Source: Pyricularia pennisetigena
Taxonomy: Eukaryota; Ascomycota; Sordariomycetes; Magnaporthales; Pyriculariaceae
Direction: 5' to 3'
Length of the DNA stretch: 64,000 nt
NCBI RefSeq assembly: GCF_004337985.1
Contig: NC_043741.1
Coordinates: 74,747 to 138,746 of the forward strand
Positions 57,052-64,000 of the stretch are shown piece by piece (position 1 is the first letter of the stretch; each line of letters opens with the position of its first letter). The translations under genes were made by a program, and so were the position numbers. The notes below the pieces were generated by a model. The model was not told where the DNA came from, did no database searches, and saw only the letters and a list, made by a program, of their open reading frames with translations.

Positions 57052-57496
57052 TTTCGTTTGCGTTGTGTGTCACTAACTATGCATGCAGGGCAAGCTGAGG
57101 TTTGATGGCGACTCGAACTGTAGGCATGTCTTTTTATGGGTTAGTTGGCTCGAGGTCTGATGTGGGTTGTATCTAGTAGACTAGAACCAACTGTGTTGGC
57201 TAGTCACGGAGAAGAGTGCTATTCCATCCCTAGGATTTCCCAGGTTAGTCAGACAGGCACAGGAATGGGTCGCCGTCACATCAAGACCCTGGCGGTGTGT
57301 TGGTATTGTTGTCCGCTTGATATTGTTCTTGTCACACTGGTGCGTGATATAACCGTACAACAACCAAAAAGAGTATGACATCCCTTGAGCCCTCATTAAA
57401 ACAAAAGAAACAAGCTGCCGTCCTGATCAGCAACAAGCATGACAGATTCTTGGCACGTCGACATGTGACTGTTTTGTGCCGTGATCAAAGCCCTGT
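57052..57496. other. Intergenic region, no gene seen
   Basis: P450 promoter and the 3' region of the AAA gene. Confidence 0.5.
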
Positions 57497-60400
57497 TCAC
57501 CTCCTACTGCCATCATGACTATCCATCCTCTCGGAATGCCTCAGCGCACGCTTCGCCTCGTCTCCCTGGTGCAGATCTTTGAGATAACTCTTAAAGTCGC
57601 GCGAGAGCTCCACGACCGACCTGAGATGGTCGTGCTTGACCACGATCCTGCCCTCGGCATCCAGATCCGACTCGAACTCTGCAAGGGAAACGGCGGTTTG
57701 AAATGCTAGAAACACGAATCAGTTGGCCTCATTTCTTTTCCGCAGGCTGTCTCTCTCCCTCTCTCTCCAACTCACCATTTCGTATCTCCCGCCCGTTCCA
57801 CTCCAGCTCCCGAATCTCCCTGCCCTCAATGTACTCCTGGGCGTTGAGGTTGAGACGTATGGTGTCACCGCGGTCACGCTCGAGCTTGGAGATGAAGGTC
57901 CGCCAGACCTTTTGGCGCTCCTCGTCCTTGAAGGGTGGGTAGCGCAGCTGTACGTGGATGCGCGAGATGAAGGCGTCGTCAAACGAGCCTACGCGGTTGG
58001 TGGTGAGAAATAGAATGCCGCGGTAGAACTCGAGGGCGCGGAGGAAACCTTGATGTCGTGGCCGCTTTTGTGTAAGAAACGAAAACAGCTTNNNNNNNNN
58101 NNNNNNNNNNNNNNNNNNNNNNNNNNNNNNNNNNNNNNNNNNNNNNNNNNNNNNNNNNNNNNNNNNNNNNNNNNNNNNNNNNNNNNNNNNNNNNNNNNNN
58201 NNNNNNNNNNNNNNNNNNNNNNNNNNNNNNNNNNNNNNNNNNNNNNNNNNNNNNNNNNNNNNNNNNNNNNNNNNNNNNNNNNNNNNNNNNNNNNNNNNNN
58301 NNNNNNNNNNNNNNNNNNNNNNNNNNNNNNNNNNNNNNNNNNNNNNNNNNNNNNNNNNNNNNNNNNNNNNNNNNNNNNNNNNNNNNNNNNNNNNNNNNNN
58401 NNNNNNNNNNNNNNNNNNNNNNNNNNNNNNNNNNNNNNNNNNNNNNNNNNNNNNNNNNNNNNNNNNNNNNNNNNNNNNNNNNNNNNNNNNNNNNNNNNNN
58501 NNNNNNNNNNNNNNNNNNNNNNNNNNNNNNNNNNNNNNNNNNNNNNNNNNNNNNNNNNNNNNNNNNNNNNNNNNNNNNNNNNNNNNNNNNNNNNNNNNNN
58601 NNNNNNNNNNNNNNNNNNNNNNNNNNNNNNNNNNNNNNNNNNNNNNNNNNNNNNNNNNNNNNNNNNNNNNNNNNNNNNNNNNNNNNNNNNNNNNNNNNNN
58701 NNNNNNNNNNNNNNNNNNNNNNNNNNNNNNNNNNNNNNNNNNNNNNNNNNNNNNNNNNNNNNNNNNNNNNNNNNNNNNNNNNNNNNNNNNNNNNNNNNNN
58801 NNNNNNNNNNNNNNNNNNNNNNNNNNNNNNNNNNNNNNNNNNNNNNNNNNNNNNNNNNNNNNNNNNNNNNNNNNNNNNNNNNNNNNNNNNNNNNNNNNNN
58901 NNNNNNNNNNNNNNNNNNNNNNNNNNNNNNNNNNNNNNNNNNNNNNNNNNNNNNNNNNNNNNNNNNNNNNNNNNNNNNNNNNNNNNNNNNNNNNNNNNNT
59001 TTTCACGACTGACCACGTTCGACTACTTACCCCACGTTCGCGTCCTGAACACGTAGGCAGGTATCTCCTCGGGCAAAAGAACGTATGCTATCAGGTCCGC
59101 CGTGGTCTCCTCTTCGTGGTCGCCGGTGGGCAGCTTGTTGCTCAAGTCTAGACGGTCTAAATCCTCTAGACCAATAAGATCCGTCGAGTTTAGCGACTTG
59201 CCGCTCTTGCAGGCAGGGCATCTGCAATCCGTAACCCACTCCCTCAGGTCGTCTGAAAGAGGCTCTGGAAGGTTGGGCGACTGGGTCTCGATGTATGCCT
59301 CGATGTCGGTCATGACTGAACCTGTAATCTGTGGGCCGAATCAACCATCGGTTACTAGCCCCCCACCCCCACAAAGAACAAAAGAAAATTCAAACGAGGG
59401 AGATTTTCCTTTCCGGTTCCATACAGTATTGAAGGGGAAAGTGGCCATTGGTCCATTGTACTCCATGCAGTTCTTGGTCAGGAGCGACCAGTAAGCCCTC
59501 CCGGCAGCGAGCATCCGGCCACCGATGGGATCGCCCATCACCTCCTCGGCGGTGACGTGACCGATTTCGGGAAAGAACTTTTCTACGGTGGACTTCTCCC
59601 CGTCGAACTTGCTCTCCCAGACGGTGTACAAGACGCGGTCGATGGCAGGGCCTTGAACGAGCTCGAGCCGCCAAGTAGAGTAGTACCAATCCCTCGGCGG
59701 GCTCGTCAACGTCCCGCCCCGGACCGAGTGCACGATCTCGGCCGTCCACTTGGTGTCGACGCTGGCTCCAGATCGACCGCCCGACCCGTGCACCGTTCGA
59801 AGCATCATGGTCCCGGGCTTGTACCGCAGCCAGGACCACTGCCATCTGTAGAAGCCCCTGGCGTTCCTCTCCTTCTCGGCGCGGACCTCGGTCATCAGGG
59901 AGCCGTCGAGGAAGTCGAGCAGGAGACGGATGTGGGCGGGCGCGTCGACCTCGCGCTCGCAGATCATCCCGGACCCTTGCCGAGTCGCCGCACGCTCCTC
60001 GCAGCTGGATGCGAACTCGCGCAGCTCGTCGTAGTGGTGCACCAGGATCATGTACGGCTCCTGGATCTCGATGACGTCTCCGCCGAGGTCCTGGTCCGGG
60101 TAGTAGCGCACGACGTTCTGGATCGCGTTGCGCAGCTCGGCCGACATGATGCGGACGCTGTGGCTGGACGGCGCGAGCGAGTCCTGCATGATCTGCTCGC
60201 GTGCCGCCTCGGCGCCGCCGCCCGCCGACGGCCGCTGAGGGTCTCTCTTGAACGTCTGCACCACCTGGAACGCCGGTCTGTCGTCTTTGCTGCTGCGGGC
60301 CGGCGGGCTCTCCGTGTCGTGCGACGATATCAGCTGGTCGCTGCCTCTCCATCTATACTCGGTCACGTAGTGAATACGGGGCGTCTTGCCAGCGCTGCTG

Positions 60401-60510
60401 GTGATGCTGGGCTGGGGGTTGCCTTCTTGGAGTGGGCTCGCCCGTGAGCGATTCTCGGGTGATCCCATCGCCGCTGCTGTAGGCTGTTCTACTGATGTTT
60501 GCGTTGTCAT
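57497..60510 (-). CDS. DUF7025-type AAA+ ATPase, interrupted by an assembly gap
   Basis: Exons seen: 60510..59425, 59328..59031, then a run of N at 58092..58999, then 58048..57776 and 57678..57497, with in-phase junctions where visible. The first exon carries the DUF7025-type region (ending in the R-A-Y-W-S-L-L, Y-N-G-P-M segment). Exon 2 continues I-T-G-S-V-M-T-D, then P-A-Y-V-F-R. After the gap comes the AAA sensor region F-Y-R-G-I-L-F-L-T-T-N-R-V-G-S-F-D-D-A-F-I-S-R-I-H-V with the arginine-finger environment, and then the lid. The Walker A and B motifs must lie in the missing 908 bases. Fungi carry many such genes, of unknown role. It is divergent from the DUF7708 gene, with 343 bases between the starts. 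Confidence 0.8.
58092..58999. other. Assembly gap (N run, 908 bases)
   Basis: Unsequenced bases inside the AAA+ ATPase gene. The true length is unknown. Confidence 0.99.
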
Positions 60511-60853
60511 GGATGAATAATGCAGAAGATGTGGGAAAAGTGGCTTGATAGCATTACAGGATTTGCTGGTTTTGCTAATTCACAACTTGAGAGATTCCCG
60601 AATGAGGTTCATCCACGAGGAGCTTGAAGCCGAGGGATTTGGTTAAACCTGCAAGTACATGGGGGGAAATTCCCGTCGGACCAAGTCTGCAACAGCTGGA
60701 TCAAAGATGCGACAAGCAGCTGCACTCTTCATACCCCGCTCCGGAACAAGCTTAGGGTCATGCAGCCGGACTGTAAGCGAGCAAGATGTAGAAACAAGCA
60801 GCCGATATGATTGGGCAGTTAAAGCACCACAGTCACCAGGAATAACTCAATAA
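60511..60853. promoter_or_regulatory. Divergent promoter between the AAA+ and DUF7708 genes
   Basis: 343 bases between the two called ATGs, on opposite strands. No separate gene seen. The second start could instead be 61004, which would lengthen it. Confidence 0.45.
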
Positions 60854-62965
60854 GTGGGTGCAAGAAAGGCAGCGAGGAAAAGTCAGGAGGCATCGAGGCA
60901 ACTGTCCAACTCTGCCCGACTGCAGCCTCCAGGGGCAGCCAGGTCAGCCAGGTCAGCCAGGTCAGCCACATACAAACTCGTTAAAAATCGTAGCCCCAAA
61001 ACAATGACCCCAAGCCAAGAACAAACTTTTCAGATGACACAGCTCGTCCGCTCGTACAGCGACGAGGTCGAAAGCAGGCTCCCGTCCTCCCAGCTCGCGA
61101 CGGTCATTGCGGCCGAAGCCAGAGTAGAGGACCGAGACTGTCCTCTGTCGTACCCAGGGCACTGGAGAGCCTTTTTCGAGCCGCCCACGTCAGACAGCAC
61201 AGGCAATGCACTGACGGAGCTCATATCGATCGAGTCGGCGAGGCTGCGCGAGAAATGGACCCGATTCCAAAACAACTGTCCCGCCCAAGACCGCCTCGCG
61301 CTCTCCCAGGCCGAACCCACCATGGACGGCGTGATCGACACGGTGACGCAGCTCCAAGCCGCGTGGCAAAAGCAGCGGCACGCGGGCGCGGGCCGCACGG
61401 GCAAGGCGCGGCGGCTGTTCCACCGCTTCTGCGGCAGCGTCGACAGGCACGGCGACCTGCTCAAGATGCTGCCCGACGGCAACGAGTACGTGTCGATCCT
61501 GGCGGGGGCGCTCAGCGCCGTGGTCAAGGCCAGCGTCAACCACGAGCGCGTGGCCGAGGGCCTGGCCGACTCGCTCTGCCGCATCAACGACGCCGTGGCC
61601 GACGTCCAGCCCGACCTGGAGCTGTTCGGGACGGACCGGGTGCGCGGGCTCGTCGCCGACCTGTACGCCCACGTCTTCCTGTTCCTGGGCGGCGTCATGG
61701 ACTGGATCGCCGAGACCCGCCGCAGGCGCCTGCTGGATTCCTTCAGCTCCAGCCTGGCCGACAGGTTCGACGCCGAAGTGGGCAGGGTCGAGGCCCTGGC
61801 CGCGAGGATCGCCCGCCTGGCCGCCCAGGGCGGGCGAGTCGAGGCCCGCGTCGCCAGGGCCACCGTCGAGGCCATCCGGGCCGACCAGCGCGTCGGCCTC
61901 AGGAGCATCGAGAGGCGCCAGGCCGAGCTGGCCTGCAGGCTCGAGAGGCAGGCCGCGGACGTGCGGGAGCAGCTGGCCGCCAGGGACGGCGCCGACCCCA
62001 AGGAGCTGGCGCGGTGCATCGTGGAGCAGCTGGTGCAGACGGGGCTGGGGTATCTTGAGCAGAACGGATGGGGCACCGTGGAGGAGGGCCAGCAGCAGCA
62101 GCAGCACCAGCAGCACCAGCACCAGCAGCAGCGGCAGCACCACCACCAGCAGCTACCAAGCCCGCGGCGGTTGGACCCGGCAAAACTACCCAGGGACGTC
62201 ACGGCCCCTGCCACCACCACCTGCACCCGCGACTCGGTGGCGCTGCACACGGCGGCTTACGAGGACTACTTCGACCGCGCCCGCGTGCGCCTGCCACGCG
62301 ACCCGTCCAGCCCGCCCGCGACGGCGCAGGCCTCGACGCTGACTGCGCTGGGGGACTGGACGGCGTCGGCGGGGCGCGGTGCGCTGTGGCTGGCGGGGCG
62401 GCCGTTCGTCGGGGCGCGAGACCTGCAGAACCCGCTGAGCGGGCTCGCGGCCGCGTTCGTCGACCTCGCCGCCAAGAGCGGCATCCCCACAGCGTCGTAC
62501 TTTTGCGAGCTGCGGCGGGGCGGCCGTCCCGAGCACGGCTCCCGCGAGGTGCAGGGCGCGCGGGCGCTGGCGTACGCGCTCATCCGCCAGATGGTGGAGC
62601 TGCTGCTGGTCGAGTTCGAGACCGCGGCGGATCTGTCGGCGCGGCGGCTGGCGCGGCTGGACGGGACGACGGAGACGTGGGCCGAGGTCGTGGCGTTGAT
62701 GGGCGACCTGCTCGGCCTCATGCCCCAGACCTTCTTTTGCGTCGTCGACGGGCTGCAGTGGCTGGACGGGTCGGAAAGCGAGCAGTACCTGGCCGATCTG
62801 GTCGGGTTGCTGCACGCGAGAGGTGTCAAGGTGCTTTACACGACTACTGGGCGGTCTGGCGTTTTGCTTAATTTGTTGGAGGCCGGTGAGGCGGTCGAGG
62901 TGCAACTGAGAAGGGGAGATGTGAGAATAGCCGAGGAAGACTTGTGGCGGCGAGATCAAGCATAG
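60854..62965 (+). CDS. DUF7708-containing STAND-like protein
   Basis: Open frame of 703 residues. Met at 61004 (MTPSQEQTFQ) is an alternative start, because the first 50 residues are low complexity and include a 9-base tandem repeat (S-A-R units). Residues about 186-295 match DUF7708, a helical domain found at the N-terminus of fungal NACHT/STAND proteins: H-G-D-L-L-K-M-L-P, then E-Y-V-S-I-L-A-G-A-L, ending in a Phe/Leu-rich helix. A long Arg/Ala-rich coiled coil (about 295-400), a Gln/His run (about 410-437) and a C-terminal domain follow. The latter resembles a degenerate nucleotide-binding domain with G-A-L-W-L-A-G-R-P-F in place of a P-loop and F-F-C-V-V-D-G-L-Q-W in place of Walker B. 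Confidence 0.72.
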   Translation: MGARKAARKSQEASRQLSNSARLQPPGAARSARSARSATYKLVKNRSPKTMTPSQEQTFQMTQLVRSYSDEVESRLPSSQLATVIAAEARVEDRDCPLSYPGHWRAFFEPPTSDSTGNALTELISIESARLREKWTRFQNNCPAQDRLALSQAEPTMDGVIDTVTQLQAAWQKQRHAGAGRTGKARRLFHRFCGSVDRHGDLLKMLPDGNEYVSILAGALSAVVKASVNHERVAEGLADSLCRINDAVADVQPDLELFGTDRVRGLVADLYAHVFLFLGGVMDWIAETRRRRLLDSFSSSLADRFDAEVGRVEALAARIARLAAQGGRVEARVARATVEAIRADQRVGLRSIERRQAELACRLERQAADVREQLAARDGADPKELARCIVEQLVQTGLGYLEQNGWGTVEEGQQQQQHQQHQHQQQRQHHHQQLPSPRRLDPAKLPRDVTAPATTTCTRDSVALHTAAYEDYFDRARVRLPRDPSSPPATAQASTLTALGDWTASAGRGALWLAGRPFVGARDLQNPLSGLAAAFVDLAAKSGIPTASYFCELRRGGRPEHGSREVQGARALAYALIRQMVELLLVEFETAADLSARRLARLDGTTETWAEVVALMGDLLGLMPQTFFCVVDGLQWLDGSESEQYLADLVGLLHARGVKVLYTTTGRSGVLLNLLEAGEAVEVQLRRGDVRIAEEDLWRRDQA
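60941..60968 (+). repeat. 9-bp tandem repeat in the DUF7708 gene
   Basis: About three copies of AGGTCAGCC, encoding the S-A-R-S-A-R-S-A tract. Confidence 0.75.
62090..62155 (+). repeat. (CAG/CAC)n run encoding a Gln/His tract
   Basis: Imperfect triplet repeat in frame within the DUF7708 gene. Confidence 0.8.
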
Positions 62966-63361
62966 CAAGGATCCAGTGAATCAAAATCACAATTTGCAGC
63001 CAATCAATATGTACAAAGAACTAAAATTAAATGTGTACACCAGGGAAGCCCCTAAGATCAGGATCCCCAGACCAATCCAAGATATCCATATTCTATCACG
63101 TTTATATCTGTCATGAATTTGTAAAAAAGCAAACAAAAAAAAATAAAAACCAGGCTTTATGCTCAACCGGTAAATCAAGATGAAATAGAGAGAGAAAAAA
63201 AAAAAAAAGAAAGACAAAGGAAACTCAGTTTGTAAGTCTTGTCAAAGTGTTATGTCATTTCTTCTATATCACTCTCCTTCTTTGTCATTTATTTTCCTCA
63301 AAGCCAAAAAAGACCCGAGTACTTGGACAAATCGCAAACAGATTGAATCCCTGGATTCTTT
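62966..63361. other. Convergent intergenic region
   Basis: 3' regions of the DUF7708 and GPI-protein genes. Poly-A tract at 63196-63209. No gene seen. Confidence 0.5.
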
Positions 63362-64000
63362 TTACAGGAAGAAGACGGCAAAGGCGGCAGCGACAGCCAT
63401 GCCGAAGCCGGCACCGGCGACGTGGCTGGCACCGGCCGTGGCGACAGGAACCGGGGGCGAGGTGCCTGCCGGGGGCTGGCTGGCGGGCGACGACGGCACG
63501 GTGGAGGGCTTGGCCGAGGTGGCGGGGACGGTGCCGTTGTTGGCCGCGGGGTTGGGCTTGGGGATGCTAGCCGAGGGCGCAGCGTTGTTGATGGGCTTGG
63601 GGATGGCAGCCGAGGGGGTGCCGACCGGGACGGGGGCCGGCTTGACGAGCGAGTTGGTGGGGACCGGGACGGGCGTGGGCTTGACGACGGAGCCGGTGCC
63701 CGAGGGGAAGGTGCCGTTGCCGCCGGCGTACGGAGGCTTGGAGACGACCGGCACACCGGTGGTGGGCTTAGCGATCACGGCGGTGGTCGAGACGGCATAG
63801 GTCTCGGTCACGAGCGACGTGGTCTGGTCCTCGGGAGGGCAGTTGGCCGACCCGGCCTTGCACTTCGTCAGGGTGCGGGTCTTGGTGGTGTACAGGGTCG
63901 ACGTGGCGGTGGTGGTGCCGGAGGCGCTGGTCAGGCCGCCCGAGGGAGTGCCCGAGGGACTGTTGCCGCCGGCAGGACCGGTGGGCACGGGGCCGTTACC
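63362..64000 (-). CDS. GPI-anchored Ser/Thr/Pro-rich protein, 3' part only
   Basis: The frame is open from the right edge of the window, so the N-terminus and any catalytic domain lie outside. Visible: a Thr/Ser-rich segment with C-K-A-G-S-A-N-C-P, typical of linker regions in fungal GPI-anchored chitinases and wall proteins, then imperfect repeats of V-K-P-x-P-V-P and I-P-K-P, then a Ser/Pro-rich stalk. The end (G-A-S-H-V-A-G-A-G-F-G-M-A-V-A-A-A-F-A-V-F-F-L) is a GPI-attachment signal: small residues for the cleavage site followed by a hydrophobic tail. It should reside at the plasma membrane or wall. The enzyme class cannot be told from this part. Confidence 0.78.
   Translation of the reverse strand, partial: GNGPVPTGPAGGNSPSGTPSGGLTSASGTTTATSTLYTTKTRTLTKCKAGSANCPPEDQTTSLVTETYAVSTTAVIAKPTTGVPVVSKPPYAGGNGTFPSGTGSVVKPTPVPVPTNSLVKPAPVPVGTPSAAIPKPINNAAPSASIPKPNPAANNGTVPATSAKPSTVPSSPASQPPAGTSPPVPVATAGASHVAGAGFGMAVAAAFAVFFL

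Noticed and set aside
55168..57105. 645-codon plus-strand frame opposite the P450
   Set aside because: Antisense shadow. The P450 motifs are on the minus strand.
61030..62250. 406-codon minus-strand frame opposite the DUF7708 gene
   Set aside because: Ser/Cys/Trp-rich antisense shadow produced by the CAG repeat and GC-rich codons.

Overview
The window is nuclear DNA of a filamentous ascomycete (Pezizomycotina). Genes carry short introns with GTRAGT-type donors and YAG acceptors, coding DNA is GC-rich, and several families are typical of these fungi: a PTH11-like receptor, a Vps3844 protein, a DUF7708 protein, a DUF7025/AAA ATPase, a Fot1/Pot2-type pogo transposon and GPI-anchored serine/threonine-rich proteins. 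A 91-residue secreted protein with MAX-effector-like features and an enterotoxin-A-like secreted protein suggest a plant-associated Sordariomycete, perhaps Magnaporthales. That placement is inference.

0-10 kb: a PTH11-like membrane receptor, a Pyr4/PaxB-type membrane terpene cyclase, a Baeyer-Villiger-type flavin monooxygenase and a secreted serine beta-lactamase-like protein. The cyclase and the monooxygenase could belong to a small terpenoid cluster extending to the left. A frameshifted coding relic follows. 10-25 kb is mainly conserved or housekeeping: an unknown 481-residue protein, Vps3844, an NTR2-like splicing factor divergent from SmG, a rhodanese/Cdc25-like protein, a BCS1-like AAA ATPase, a CHORD-like zinc protein and a single-pass cell-surface protein.

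25-34 kb: a C5 cytosine DNA methyltransferase relative with damaged catalytic motifs, a convergent SRPK-like kinase with a one-base problem at its catalytic-loop splice junction, an apparently complete 1,858-bp pogo/Fot element with perfect 42-bp inverted ends, and a basic/acidic unknown protein. 34-38 kb holds an ENA-type cation-exporting P-type ATPase, whose two introns both start with poly-T and end with poly-A.

38-50 kb is gene-poor. It contains a decayed gene resembling a fungal STAND-type N-terminal region (42.7-44.3 kb) and then an AT-rich island (about 44.45-50 kb) with RIP-like diverged repeats. The island carries the small secreted effector candidate, and an enterotoxin-A-like gene sits at its right edge. 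51-64 kb holds a beta-trefoil protein, a 44-residue membrane micro-protein, a cytochrome P450, an AAA ATPase broken by a 908-base assembly gap, a divergent DUF7708 protein and the 3' part of a GPI-anchored protein.

Exon boundaries were chosen by hand from splice consensus and reading phase. No RNA evidence or database search was available.
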